A DNA stretch of 64,000 nt from Arthrobacter_E sp044748305 (GCF_044748305.1 NZ_JBIVFT010000004.1:1-64000), one strand, 5' to 3'. Positions 31,194 to 40,513 are shown, counted from the first letter of the stretch. Numbers and translations are program-made. Notes: generated by a model not told the origin, from the sequence alone.

Positions 31194-32531
31194 ATGTGCA
31201 CCCATGACCACGACAGCGGACCGGCACTTCCGTCCGGGCTCCCCCGACGAGGCATCCTCGCAGGAGCCGCAGCCCTGGCCGGCATCTCCGCCGCGACCGT
31301 CGCTTCCCAGCTGGCACTGGCACCAGGAGCCCAGGCTTCAGAAGCAAGCGCCGTTCCGTCCTATCCCGGAAGGCGCCGGACCGCGGGCGCGGTCATCATT
31401 GAAGGCGGCACCATCGTCGATCCGCTCACGGGCCACGCCCTGGAGGACGGCGTCCTGGTGCTCGACGGCGGCAGTGTCACCGCCGTCGGAAGCCGGGATA
31501 CCACCCGCAGGGCGGTAGCCGCGGTCGCAAAGCGCGCCACGGTGCTGAACGCGCACGGCCGCTGGGTGGTGCCTGGCCTGGTGGATGCGCATGTGCACGC
31601 CAACGGGCTGGAGGACGTCCGGCTGCACCTGCAGAACGGCACCACCAGCATGCGGAGCGGGACCAGCACCTTCTACCAGGACATCACCCTGGCAGCACTC
31701 CCGGACTGGGCACCTGGACTGTCGCCGCGGATGCGGGCGGCGGGACTCTTCATCTCACCGGATCAGGGCGACTCGATCCTCGCCGATCCGGACCTCGCTC
31801 CCCTGGCCTCGCTCAGGAACGGCATCCGGGACCCCCAGGACCTGGCTTACTTCACACGGATCAACCTGGCCCGTGGCGCCAAGGTCATCAAGACCCGGGC
31901 GAACCCGCGGGCCGGGATCCCGGAACAGGATCCGCGCGAACTGGTCTACGGCCGGGAACAGATCGGCTCGATCGTCAAGGCCGCGCGTGGCGCAGGGGTT
32001 CTGTGCCACGCCTACAGTGCGGAGGGCATCGACGGGGCCGTCCGGGCCGGGGTGCGCAGCATCGAGCACGGCGTCTTCGTCACGGAACGGACCATCGCGG
32101 AGATGTCCCGGCGGGGAACCTACTTCACCCCGACCCTGGAGGCCGTGGACAGCATGGCTTCCGACAGCAACCCGATCCTTGCCGCCCGGGGCAAGGAATA
32201 CACGCCCGTCCACCAGGCCGCGGTGCGTGCCGCCCACGAAGCCGGGGTGACGATCGTGGCGGGCACCGACTCCTTCGGAACGGACGTCGTCCCGCTGGGC
32301 CGCGAGGTCAGGCGCCTTCACGAGGCAGGGCTCTCCGCACTCGAGTCCCTGCGTGCGGCGACCACGTACTCCGCGCGACTGCTCGGATTCGAGGGCAAGG
32401 CCGGGCGCTTCGTCCCCGGCGGGTTCGCCGACGCCGTCGTCGTGGATGCCGATCCCCTGAGCGATGGCACGGCCCTGGAGAAAGTCCGAGCCGTCGTCGC
32501 GCAGGGCGTCGTGGTCCGCAACGGCCTCTGA
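31194..32531 (+). CDS. Exported metal-dependent amidohydrolase
   Basis: The 445-residue protein starts at ATG 31194 after AGGAG. A Tat-like signal, LPRRGILAGAAALAGISAAT, ends near ALAPGAQA. The amidohydrolase core shows the metal motif VPGLVDAHVHANG, an active-site Lys in GAKVIKTRANPRAG, His in CHAYSAEGID and SIEHGVFV, and the metal Asp in VAGTDSFGTDVV. It resembles imidazolonepropionase- and Xaa-Pro-dipeptidase-like amidohydrolases, but its substrate cannot be told. An exported member beside tdh is unusual. It is monocistronic and is followed by the poly-G/C region. Confidence 0.82.
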   Translation: MCTHDHDSGPALPSGLPRRGILAGAAALAGISAATVASQLALAPGAQASEASAVPSYPGRRRTAGAVIIEGGTIVDPLTGHALEDGVLVLDGGSVTAVGSRDTTRRAVAAVAKRATVLNAHGRWVVPGLVDAHVHANGLEDVRLHLQNGTTSMRSGTSTFYQDITLAALPDWAPGLSPRMRAAGLFISPDQGDSILADPDLAPLASLRNGIRDPQDLAYFTRINLARGAKVIKTRANPRAGIPEQDPRELVYGREQIGSIVKAARGAGVLCHAYSAEGIDGAVRAGVRSIEHGVFVTERTIAEMSRRGTYFTPTLEAVDSMASDSNPILAARGKEYTPVHQAAVRAAHEAGVTIVAGTDSFGTDVVPLGREVRRLHEAGLSALESLRAATTYSARLLGFEGKAGRFVPGGFADAVVVDADPLSDGTALEKVRAVVAQGVVVRNGL

Positions 32532-32615
32532 GACGAGGTGCGGGGCAGGCCCCGGCGCGTCCGGGCCCTCCCCGCACCCCCGCCCTCCCATCGCCGGCGC
32601 CCTCCCATCACCGGC

Positions 32616-32943
32616 GCCGAGTCCGCTATCCAAGGTTCTGCACCGGGCCGAGTCCGCTATTGGGGGGGGGGGGGGGGGGCCCCCCGGGGGGGGGGGGCGG
32701 CCCCCCCCCCCCCCCCGGGCGCGGGGGGGTGGGAAAGAAAGGCCCCCCCCACGCACCCCCCGAAAGAGCGCCCGCCCGCCCCCCCCCCCCGGCGGCCCCC
32801 CCCCCCCCCGGGGGCGGGGGGGGGGGCCCCCCCCCCCCGGGGGCCCCCCCCCCCCCCCCCCCAATAGCGGACTCGGCTACCCCTGGACCCGGCAGTAGCG
32901 GACTCGGCGGGAAGACGGGCCCGGCACCAGTAGCGGACTCGGC
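32616..32943. repeat. TAGCGGACTCGGC repeat cluster around a poly-G/C block
   Basis: The 13-mer occurs reversed at 32616-32628 and 32647-32659 and forward at 32865-32877, 32896-32908 and 32931-32943. Between them, 32660-32862 is almost pure runs of G and C with a short mixed piece at 32717-32775. The repeats point inwards as inverted arms. The middle looks like failed base calling over a hairpin and should not be trusted. No gene is supported between 32532 and 33033. Confidence 0.8.
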
Positions 32944-33033
32944 GCCGGTGAAACCCAGGCTCAATCACGATGCCGAACCCGTCCACGCTTCAGGAATACT
33001 TCATCGAAACCCGGAACGATTTAGGATGAGCCG

Positions 33034-33951
33034 ATGGATATCCGTCAGCTCGAAGTCCTGCGCGAACTCGGCGAACTCGGCAGCGTCAAGGCCGTCGCAG
33101 AGGCCATGATGGTCACGCCCTCGGCCGTGTCCCAGCAGCTCACCCTGCTGCAGCGCAGTGTCCGAGTGCCCCTGACCCGCAAGGACGGCCGCAATCTCGT
33201 CCTGACAGAGGCCGGTGAGGTGCTCGCGGACGCGGGTGCCGCCGTCGTCGCCGCCATGGCACAGGCCCGTGCGTCGATCGACGCGTTTCAGGACGCCCCC
33301 GACGCCGCTGTGACGGTCAGCGGATTCCACTCCGCCGGGCAGGCGTTGTTCGCCCCGCTCAGCCGCGCATTGTCCGGACCGGGCCAGCCGATGGTCCAGT
33401 TCACCGACGAGGACGTTGCGCAACAGGATTTCCCGGCGCTGACCGCGCGCCATGACCTGGTCCTTGCCCATCGCATGGAGCACAGCCCACCCTGGCCGAA
33501 AGACCGGGTCGCCGTCATCGAGCTGACCAGGGAACCCTTGGATGTCGCACTTCCATCCGGCCACCCTCTGGCCGGGCAGCGGGAACTGACGGCCGCCGAC
33601 GTCGCCACAGAACCCTGGGTGACCAGCCGGCCGGGTTACTCCCCGGACGACGTCCTCACCGCCGTCGCGGCTCTCGCCAGCACCCCCCTGCGAATCGTGC
33701 ACCGCATCAATGATTACTCGACCGTCGCCGCCCTCGTCGCGGGCGGCGGGGTGCTCGGCCTTCTCCCCCGCTACACCTCGCGGGCCGCCCTCAGCCAGCA
33801 ACTGCCCGACGGCGTCGTCCTCCGCCCCCTGGCGGGCTTCGACACGCGCCGCTGCATCGACCTCCTCGCACGCCCCGAAGCGCTCGAACGACGCAGCGTG
33901 CGCCGGGTCGCCGAGGCGTTCCAGGATGTCATGGCCGCGCTGGTCGACTAG
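33034..33951 (+). CDS. LysR-family regulator
   Basis: The 305-residue protein has the LysR N-terminal helix-turn-helix, LRELGELGSVKAVAEAMMVT with SAVSQQLTLLQRSV (residues 6-45), and a periplasmic-binding-like effector domain from about 88. TAGGAT (33022-33027) lies 6 bp before the ATG, so the mRNA is probably leaderless. Its stop overlaps the stop of the convergent glycosidase gene by 4 bp. Its target is not evident. Confidence 0.87.
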   Translation: MDIRQLEVLRELGELGSVKAVAEAMMVTPSAVSQQLTLLQRSVRVPLTRKDGRNLVLTEAGEVLADAGAAVVAAMAQARASIDAFQDAPDAAVTVSGFHSAGQALFAPLSRALSGPGQPMVQFTDEDVAQQDFPALTARHDLVLAHRMEHSPPWPKDRVAVIELTREPLDVALPSGHPLAGQRELTAADVATEPWVTSRPGYSPDDVLTAVAALASTPLRIVHRINDYSTVAALVAGGGVLGLLPRYTSRAALSQQLPDGVVLRPLAGFDTRRCIDLLARPEALERRSVRRVAEAFQDVMAALVD

Positions 33952-35903
33952 TCCCGGGATAGCTCCGAGGCCAAAGCTTCCGCAACGACGACGGCGGAGG
34001 CCGCCGACCACGCCTGCGGCCGGCACGCCGCGGGGTACGGAAGCGCACGATCGGACTCATCCAGGCCCACCCCGGAGTGCAATTCCGGCATCCGGTAGTC
34101 GAAGGACTCGGCCGCCCGCAGCAGCCCCTCAGCCAGCGTCCGGGCTTCCTCACGCCGACCGGCCAACAGCAGACCTCGGATCGCGATCGCGGTGTCATGA
34201 GCCCAGACGCTCCCGCCGTGGTACTTCAGCGGCCAGTAGCCGGCGCTCTCCACCGCAAGCGTCCGCAGCCCGAAACCGGAGTCCATTCCCGGGTGCACCA
34301 GGCGTCGGGCCACGGCCCGCTCCTCCTCCCGGCCCAGCAGCCCGGTGCCCAGCAGGTGCCCCATGTTCGATGTCACGCTGTCCACCGGATTCCCCGCAGC
34401 ATCCAGAGCGATGGCCACGTAGGGGCCGCGTTCGTCCTCCAGCCAGAAGGCCTCCCGGAACCGCCGGGCGAGGGCACGCGCATTCTCCCGCCAGCGCCCT
34501 GCCTCCTCCCCGCTCACCAGTTCTTCCTCCGGGAAGGCCTCCAGGAGGGTCGCGCCCTTCAGCAGCGCCTCATGGGCGTAGGCCTGAACCTCGGAGAGGG
34601 CGATGGGCGCTTCCGCCAGGCGGCCATCGCGGAATTGCACGGAGTCCCCGGAGTCCTTCCAGCCCTGGTTGGCCAGGCCGTGACCCGTGGTGTCCTCATA
34701 GCTGAGGAACCCGTCGCCCAGCCCGGCCTCCACCCAGCGCACGGCCGCCACGGCGGCCGGAAGCAGCTCCCGGATCCCCGCCTGGTCCGCCCCGGCCTCC
34801 CAGGCGTCGTGCAGCAGGGAGATCCACAGCGGCGTCGCATCCACCGTCCCGTAGTAGACCGGCGGCAGACTCACGGCACCGTCATGCAGCGTCAGGCCGG
34901 CGCGGCGGAGTTCATGCATGATCTTCCCCGGCTCCTCTTGGGAAGCGGGGTCCTGGCGGGTTCCCTGGAAGGCCGCGAGCGTACGGAGGGTGCCCAGCGC
35001 GACTTCGTGGTCCACCGGCAGTAGGAAGCGTGCCGCCCAGAGCGAGTCGCGTCCGAAGAGCGTGAAGAACCAGGGCGCTCCGGCCGCCAGGAAGTGACAT
35101 TCGGGCCGTCCGGGAAGCTGCAGATGCAGCCCGTCCAGGTCTGCCAAGGAGCGGCGCAGGTACCGGCCGAGCCGCGGGTCGGGGACCGTCCGGGACAATC
35201 GTTCCTCGGCCTTCGCCCAGGAGATCCGGCGTTCGGCGCCGCTCACCGCCTGCTGGGCGTCCTCCGCGTCGAGGCTCCATCGCACGACGGCGGGGTGGCC
35301 GTGCCGGGCACTCAGCGTCCAGCTCAGCGCGGGGGCCGCGGGGTCGGAGAGGTCGACGTCGGCGCCGGCAGCCTGAACGCCGACCTCCACCACGCCGTCA
35401 CCCCAGCTCAGCACGTTCGGGGCCGCCCCCTCGCGGGCCGGAAGCGGCGGGTGTCGTCGTCCGGCTTTGATCTCCTCCATGGTGGCGAGATCGGCCGCCA
35501 ATTCAAGCCGCAGCCGCACGGTGACGGGCTGTGCGGTGGCGCTGCTGAGCTCCAGCTCCTCCGTCATCCTGCCTGCGGAGACGGCCCGGATGCGACGCAG
35601 CCGGACCACGGGGTCGGCCGTCCCATCGCCCAAAGCCGCACTCCGCAGAAGAGCGACGGACACGAACGCTCCGTCGGCACGCCGGTGGCTTCCGGCCGGT
35701 TCCAGGACGGCGTCGCGAGCCGTGAGCCGTGCCCGGCTGAGCACGCGGACATCGGAGTGCAGCACACCGTCCATGGTTCCTTCGCGGGTCTGCCGTTCGT
35801 CGTCCGGGGCGCCGATCTGGCCGTCTGGATCGGACCAGGCCTGGGTGGGGGCACTGAACACCGCCTCCAGTCCGGACAGGAAGGGCTGCAGGGTCTCGGG
35901 CAT
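33948..35903 (-). CDS. Amylo-alpha-1,6-glucosidase-type glycoside hydrolase
   Basis: The protein of about 651 residues has an N-terminal glycogen-debranching beta domain (DGVLHSDVRVLSRARLT near 45) and an (alpha/alpha)6 barrel with APWFFTLFGRDSLWAARFLL, LANQGWKDSGDSVQFRDG and YWPLKYHGGSVWAHDTAIAI. It should act on alpha-glucosides or similar oligosaccharides inside the cell, as no signal peptide is seen. ATG 35903 after GAGG is preferred to an upstream GTG at 35945. It is divergent from a LacI/ABC operon with two shared operators, so its substrate is probably the imported sugar. Confidence 0.82.
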   Translation of the reverse strand: MPETLQPFLSGLEAVFSAPTQAWSDPDGQIGAPDDERQTREGTMDGVLHSDVRVLSRARLTARDAVLEPAGSHRRADGAFVSVALLRSAALGDGTADPVVRLRRIRAVSAGRMTEELELSSATAQPVTVRLRLELAADLATMEEIKAGRRHPPLPAREGAAPNVLSWGDGVVEVGVQAAGADVDLSDPAAPALSWTLSARHGHPAVVRWSLDAEDAQQAVSGAERRISWAKAEERLSRTVPDPRLGRYLRRSLADLDGLHLQLPGRPECHFLAAGAPWFFTLFGRDSLWAARFLLPVDHEVALGTLRTLAAFQGTRQDPASQEEPGKIMHELRRAGLTLHDGAVSLPPVYYGTVDATPLWISLLHDAWEAGADQAGIRELLPAAVAAVRWVEAGLGDGFLSYEDTTGHGLANQGWKDSGDSVQFRDGRLAEAPIALSEVQAYAHEALLKGATLLEAFPEEELVSGEEAGRWRENARALARRFREAFWLEDERGPYVAIALDAAGNPVDSVTSNMGHLLGTGLLGREEERAVARRLVHPGMDSGFGLRTLAVESAGYWPLKYHGGSVWAHDTAIAIRGLLLAGRREEARTLAEGLLRAAESFDYRMPELHSGVGLDESDRALPYPAACRPQAWSAASAVVVAEALASELSRD

Positions 35904-35972
35904 GTCCTCGGTTCCTCTCGGCAGTCTTGACAGGGTGGGCGTCACTGGACAATTCTTGTCTCACCGCGCAAT

Positions 35973-36019
35973 TTGATCAATCAAATCACATCTCGACTTC
36001 TCCTGTTTGATCGTTCAAA
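35973..36019. promoter_or_regulatory. Two LacI-type operators
   Basis: TTTGATCAATCAAA (35973-35986) and TTTGATCGTTCAAA (36006-36019) are dyads whose centres are 33 bp apart, about three helical turns on one face. They sit between the divergent glycosidase and LacI genes. Confidence 0.7.
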
Positions 36020-36053
36020 GGAGACGTTGAGATTCGACAGCAAGGAGGCTCAC

Positions 36054-37076
36054 GTGGCACAGGGCAAGGATGCGATCCCGGCGGGACGTCCCACCGTCTC
36101 CAGCGTCGCCGCCTACGCGGGTGTCTCCCGGCAGACCGTCTCCAATGCGCTCAACAACCCCGAGCGGCTGCAGCCGGAAACTCTGGAACGTGTACTCACA
36201 GCCATCCGGGACACCGGCTACGTCCGTAGCGCGGCCGCTCGCCAGATGCGTACCTCGCGCTCCCGCACCCTGGGTTTCCGCCTGGAACCTGTCCGGGATG
36301 GCATCGGCGGGGCCGTGCTGGACAGCTTCCTGCACTCCCTCGCCCAGCAGGCCGAGGAACATCAGTACCGGATCACCCTCTACACCGCGGACTCCGACGC
36401 GTCGGAACGCCGCCAGTTCGAACGCCTCACCCGGGAAGGCGCCAGCGACGGTTTCGTGCTCTTCGGCACCCATGCCTCCGACTCCCGCTACGAATGGCTT
36501 GCCGAGCGTGGCATCCCCTACGCCGTGTTCGGCCGTCCCTGGGATCTGCCCGAGGCCGGTGTCCAACACCCCTGGGTGGACGTCGACGGAGCCGCCGGAA
36601 CCGCCGCAGCAACCCGTCATCTGTTGGAGCTGGGGCACCGGCGAATCGGCTTCATCGGCTGGCCCGAAGGCTCGGGCACGGGCGCGGACCGGCAACGCGG
36701 CTGGCAGGAGACGCTCAGCGCGACCGGTCTGGGAGCATCCGACGTCCAGAACCTCGTGACCCGGGATTCCGACGGCATCCTGGAAGGCGGCCGTGCGGCC
36801 CGTGCTCTGAGCGAGCGCGGCGCCACCGCCTTCGTCTGCGCCTCCGATTCGCTGGCCATCGGCGCGTACCAGGCCTCCGGTGCCGCCGTCGTCGGCTTCG
36901 ACGACTCCCCCACGGCGGCCGCCATCGGACTGAGCTCGGTGAGCCAGCCCGTCCAGGACTGCGCGAGCCGGGTGCTCGACGCCGTCTTCACCCAGCTCGA
37001 CGGCGGTGGGCCCGGCGCCCCCGCGGTCCTGCAACCCACCCTCGTGGTCCGCGACAGTTCGCGGGCCCTCGACTGA
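36054..37076 (+). CDS. LacI-family regulator
   Basis: The protein of about 340 residues has the LacI DNA-binding motif TVSSVAAYAGVSRQTVSNAL and NNPERLQPETLERV near residues 13-46, then a sugar-binding domain. GTG 36054 follows AAGGAGG at good spacing; a TTG at 36027 with its own AAAGGAG is an alternative. It heads an operon with a binding protein and two permeases and probably controls both them and the divergent glycosidase gene through the two TTTGA dyads. Confidence 0.88.
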   Translation: MAQGKDAIPAGRPTVSSVAAYAGVSRQTVSNALNNPERLQPETLERVLTAIRDTGYVRSAAARQMRTSRSRTLGFRLEPVRDGIGGAVLDSFLHSLAQQAEEHQYRITLYTADSDASERRQFERLTREGASDGFVLFGTHASDSRYEWLAERGIPYAVFGRPWDLPEAGVQHPWVDVDGAAGTAAATRHLLELGHRRIGFIGWPEGSGTGADRQRGWQETLSATGLGASDVQNLVTRDSDGILEGGRAARALSERGATAFVCASDSLAIGAYQASGAAVVGFDDSPTAAAIGLSSVSQPVQDCASRVLDAVFTQLDGGGPGAPAVLQPTLVVRDSSRALD

Positions 37077-37107
37077 ATCACCACCCTTGAGCAGCAAAGG
37101 AAAGCCA

Positions 37108-38364
37108 GTGGACATCACACGACGCTCAGCCCTCAGCGGGCTGGCCATGACAGCCCTGTTCGGGCTGGCCGCCTGCAGCGGCGGCACCGACAGCTCCGCC
37201 TCCTCCTCTCCCTCGTCAGGAGGACTCGGTTCGGACAACCACCAGGACCTGACCGTGCTGATCGGCTCATCCGGGGACGCGGAGACCACCGCCGTCAAGG
37301 CCGCCGTGGAGGCGTGGAGCAAGAAGTCCGGCACCATGGCCAAAGTGGTGGTGGCCTCGGATCTCAACCAGCAGCTGGCCCAGGGGTTCTCCGGCGGCAG
37401 CCCTGCCGACGTGTTCTACCTGACCAACGACTCCGTGGCAGGGTATGCCGGCAATGGCTCCCTCGAGCCGTATGTCGACTCCCTGAAGAGCAAGGACGCC
37501 TTCTACCCCTCACTGATCTCCGCCTTCACGGTGGACGGCAAGGCCTACGCCGCGCCGAAGGACTTCTCCACCCTGGCTCTGATCATCAACACGGATCTCT
37601 GGAAGGCCGCCGGCCTGGGCGAGGCCGATGAGCCCAAGAGCTGGGACCAGCTCGAAGCCGTGGCCAAGAAGCTGACCAGCGGCGGGAAGGTGGGGCTGAG
37701 CACCTCCTCCGAATTCCAGCGCCTCGGCGTCTTCATGGCACAGGCCGGAGGCTGGCTCACCGACGAGCAGGGCAAAGCCGCGGCGGACAGCGATGCCAAC
37801 GCAGCAGGCCTGGACTTCGCCAAGAAGCTGCTGAACGAGGGCTCCTACAAGTTCGCCGCACAATTGGGCACCGGCTGGGGCGGCGAGGCCTTCGGCACCG
37901 GCAAAGCCGCCATGACGATCGAGGGCAATTGGATCACGGGCGCCATGGACAAGAACTACCCCGGCATCAAATACAAGGTCATCCCGCTGCCCTCCGGCCC
38001 CAAGAGCGCCTCCACCATCCAGTACGACGGTGGCTGGGGCATGGCGGCCCAGTCCAAGAACAAGGGCGGAGCACTTGACCTGATCGACTTCCTCACCCAG
38101 CCCGATCAGCAGATGGGCTTCGCGAAGGCCTTCGGTGTCATGCCCTCGCTGAAGGACCTCACGGACACCTGGAAGAAGCAGTTCCCGCAGGACGCCGCCT
38201 TCATGGACGCAGTGAACGACTCCAAGTCCATCCCCTCCGTGAGCGGCCTGAGCGACATCCTCAAGGATTTCAACTCCCAGCTGGAGTCCCTGGCCAGCGG
38301 TGATCCGAAGGCCATCCTCTCCTCCGTCCAGAACAACCTGAAGGCCCTGCCCGGCCTCTCCTGA
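37108..38364 (+). CDS. ABC sugar-binding lipoprotein
   Basis: The protein of about 418 residues starts at GTG 37108 after AAAGGAAA. It has a lipoprotein signal with the lipobox LAAC after ITRRSALSGLAMTALFG; the RR pair may allow Tat export. The mature part fits family 1 solute-binding proteins (TVLIGSSGDAETTAVKAAVE, NQQLAQGFSGGSPADVFYLT, AMTIEGNWITGAM). It captures the sugar outside the cell for the two downstream permeases. The gap to lacI is only 31 bp. Confidence 0.88.
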   Translation: MDITRRSALSGLAMTALFGLAACSGGTDSSASSSPSSGGLGSDNHQDLTVLIGSSGDAETTAVKAAVEAWSKKSGTMAKVVVASDLNQQLAQGFSGGSPADVFYLTNDSVAGYAGNGSLEPYVDSLKSKDAFYPSLISAFTVDGKAYAAPKDFSTLALIINTDLWKAAGLGEADEPKSWDQLEAVAKKLTSGGKVGLSTSSEFQRLGVFMAQAGGWLTDEQGKAAADSDANAAGLDFAKKLLNEGSYKFAAQLGTGWGGEAFGTGKAAMTIEGNWITGAMDKNYPGIKYKVIPLPSGPKSASTIQYDGGWGMAAQSKNKGGALDLIDFLTQPDQQMGFAKAFGVMPSLKDLTDTWKKQFPQDAAFMDAVNDSKSIPSVSGLSDILKDFNSQLESLASGDPKAILSSVQNNLKALPGLS

Positions 38365-38471
38365 GCCGGGCTGACGCCTTCCCGGCGTCCGATCCCGCTC
38401 GCCCGGTCCCCGTGTGCCGCACTCCCGGGGCCGGGCAGACGGGATCGGGCGCCCTAGCCGAAAGACCGATC

Positions 38472-39545
38472 ATGTCCTCCACGCGAAGCACCTCTGTGCC
38501 CGGCCGCCGAACGCGCCGCGGTCCGGGGATCCGTGGCCGGGACGGGCTCGTGGCCTGGTTGTTCACCGCGCCCGCCATCCTGGTCCTCGTCCTTTTCCTG
38601 GTCCTGCCGATCCTCATGGCGGCCTGGGTGTCCGTCTCCAACTGGAATGGGCTCGGCAGCCCGTTCTCCTCCAAGGTCGGCTTCGTCGGGGACGCCAACT
38701 ACCGCTCGCTGCTGGGACAGCCGGGGCTGGCCCAGACCGACTTCGCCCGTTCCTTGCGCAACAACGCCTGGTACGTGCTGCTGGTGGTGCCGGTCCAGAC
38801 GGTGGTGGCCATGGTCCTGGCGGTGCTGGTCAACCAGGCCTGGCTCAAGGGCCGCGGCTTCTTCCGCACCTCCTTCTACTTCCCTTCGGTGACGTCCTCC
38901 GTGGCGATCACGGTGATCTTCCTGTTCCTGTTCTCCACTTCAGGAGTGGTGAACAGCGTGCTCGGCTGGATGGGCTCCTCGGGGATCGGCTGGTTCACCG
39001 AGACACGCGGGGTCCTGCAGATCGGGCTGGAAGGCCTAGGGATCAAGGGCGGCGATGGAGGCCGTTTCATGGGCCTGAACTGGACGGACTGGCTGGCCGG
39101 CCCGAGTCCGGCGATGCTGGTGTTCATCATCATGGCCGTCTTCACCACCTCCGGGACGTTCATGCTGATCTACCTTTCGGCCTTGCAGCAGATCGCCCGC
39201 GATGTGGATGAGGCGGGGACCATGGACGGGGCCAGCGCATGGCAGCGCTTCCGGTTCATCACCGCTCCCCTGCTGAAGCAGACCACGGCCACCGTGGTGA
39301 CCCTCGGCCTGATCGGCACCTGGCAGGTCTTCGACCAGATCTACGTGGGGTCCAAGGGCGGCCCGGGGAAGACGACCATGACGCCCGCCTTCCTCTCCTA
39401 CTCCCAGTCATTCCTCAACAACGCCTGGGGCCGGGGCGCTGCGATAGCCTTCCTGCTCTTCGCGATCATCGTGGCATTCACCCTGGTGCAGGCCCTGGTC
39501 ACCCGTGACCGCAAGCCCCGGCGGCGGAAGGAGAAGCATGTCTGA
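38472..39545 (+). CDS. ABC sugar permease (MalF/UgpA-like)
   Basis: The protein of about 357 residues has six or seven membrane segments from residue 28 and the EAA loop DEAGTMDGASAWQRFRFITA near 255, which contacts the ATPase. ATG 38472 is chosen because the upstream part is Pro/Gly-rich and unlike the family, though its ribosome site is weak. It overlaps the second permease gene by 8 bp. Confidence 0.86.
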   Translation: MSSTRSTSVPGRRTRRGPGIRGRDGLVAWLFTAPAILVLVLFLVLPILMAAWVSVSNWNGLGSPFSSKVGFVGDANYRSLLGQPGLAQTDFARSLRNNAWYVLLVVPVQTVVAMVLAVLVNQAWLKGRGFFRTSFYFPSVTSSVAITVIFLFLFSTSGVVNSVLGWMGSSGIGWFTETRGVLQIGLEGLGIKGGDGGRFMGLNWTDWLAGPSPAMLVFIIMAVFTTSGTFMLIYLSALQQIARDVDEAGTMDGASAWQRFRFITAPLLKQTTATVVTLGLIGTWQVFDQIYVGSKGGPGKTTMTPAFLSYSQSFLNNAWGRGAAIAFLLFAIIVAFTLVQALVTRDRKPRRRKEKHV

Positions 39546-40410
39546 GACCCTCTCCCCCGCAGCGCACCGCGCCGGCGCTCCCCGCGGCCGGCGGCGTTGG
39601 GGCCGGGGAACGTCCTATCTGGCCCTCGGTCTGCTGGCGGCGCTGTACATCTTCCCGTTCCTGCTCTCTCTGGCGAACTCGTTCAAATCGGACGCCGAGG
39701 CCGCCAACAGTCCCATGTCGCTGATCCCCCAGAACTTCACGACGGCGGCCTACGAACGGCTCTTCCAGTCGGACATGCCCCTCTGGCTGGGCAACACCGT
39801 GCTGATCACGGTGCTGGTGACGCTGGGCCGGATGCTCTTCGACTGCCTGGCCGGCTATGCCCTGGCCTGCCTTCCGCTGAAGGGCCGCGGCCTGGTCTAC
39901 GCGGGCTTCGTGGCCGTGATCGCCGTGCCTCCCGTGGTGCTGCTGATTCCCAAATTCCTGGTGTTGAAGGAACTGGGCATGTACGACAGTTATGCGGGCC
40001 TGATCATTCCTCTGTTGGCCGACGCCGCCGGCGTGATGATCATGCGCAACTTCTTCCTCGGCCTGCCGCCCTCGATCGACGAAGCGGCCAGGATCGACGG
40101 GGCCGGTGTCGTCCGGCGTTTCTGGCAGATCTCCCTGCCCATGGCGCGTTCCGCCGTGATCACCCTGCTGATCCTCTCGTTCCAGGCTTCCTGGAACGAG
40201 CTGCCCCACATGATCGTGGCGGCGCAGGACCCCAATCTGTTCACCCTGACCAAGGGTACGGCGCAGCTGGCCTCCGGAGCGCTCAGCGCCGGCTCGCAGT
40301 TCCCCATCAAGCTGGCCGCGGCCACTCTGATGACCATCCCGGTCGCCGTGCTGTTCTTCATCTTCCAGCGCCGCATCATGAACACCACCGATGGCGGGGC
40401 GAAGGAGTAG
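39538..40410 (+). CDS. ABC sugar permease (MalG/UgpE-like)
   Basis: The 290-residue protein has six membrane segments and the EAA loop DEAARIDGAGVVRRFWQISL near 185. AAGGAGAAGC precedes ATG 39538 inside the previous gene. No ATPase gene follows, so the importer must use a shared MsiK-type ATPase encoded elsewhere. Confidence 0.88.
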   Translation: MSETLSPAAHRAGAPRGRRRWGRGTSYLALGLLAALYIFPFLLSLANSFKSDAEAANSPMSLIPQNFTTAAYERLFQSDMPLWLGNTVLITVLVTLGRMLFDCLAGYALACLPLKGRGLVYAGFVAVIAVPPVVLLIPKFLVLKELGMYDSYAGLIIPLLADAAGVMIMRNFFLGLPPSIDEAARIDGAGVVRRFWQISLPMARSAVITLLILSFQASWNELPHMIVAAQDPNLFTLTKGTAQLASGALSAGSQFPIKLAAATLMTIPVAVLFFIFQRRIMNTTDGGAKE

Positions 40411-40431
40411 TTCCAGGCGTCCACCCGCCTT

Positions 40432-40498
40432 GGTGTTGCGTGCTCAGTTGTGGCGAATGTTCTCCTCGAACACTCGCCACAACTGAGCACGCAGCACC
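40432..40498. repeat. Long hairpin between convergent operons, family copy 1
   Basis: Arms 40432-40462 and 40468-40498 match at 29 of 31 positions with a 5-nt loop. The 20-mer TTGCGTGCTCAGTTGTGGCG at 40436-40455 recurs exactly at 46723-46742. There is no T-run. Confidence 0.85.
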
Positions 40499-40513
40499 AG
40501 GAAAAGGAGGGAG

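Noticed and set aside
27400..31518. A very long open frame on the plus strand (1372 codons) opposite hutI, kbl and tdh
   Set aside because: It is antisense to three clearly identified genes. GC-rich third positions keep the opposite frame open, and the translation shows no family features or signal.
32464..33109. Proline/glycine-rich frames on both strands across the second poly-G/C block
   Set aside because: The same artefact as at the window start; they exist only because runs of G and C lack stop codons.
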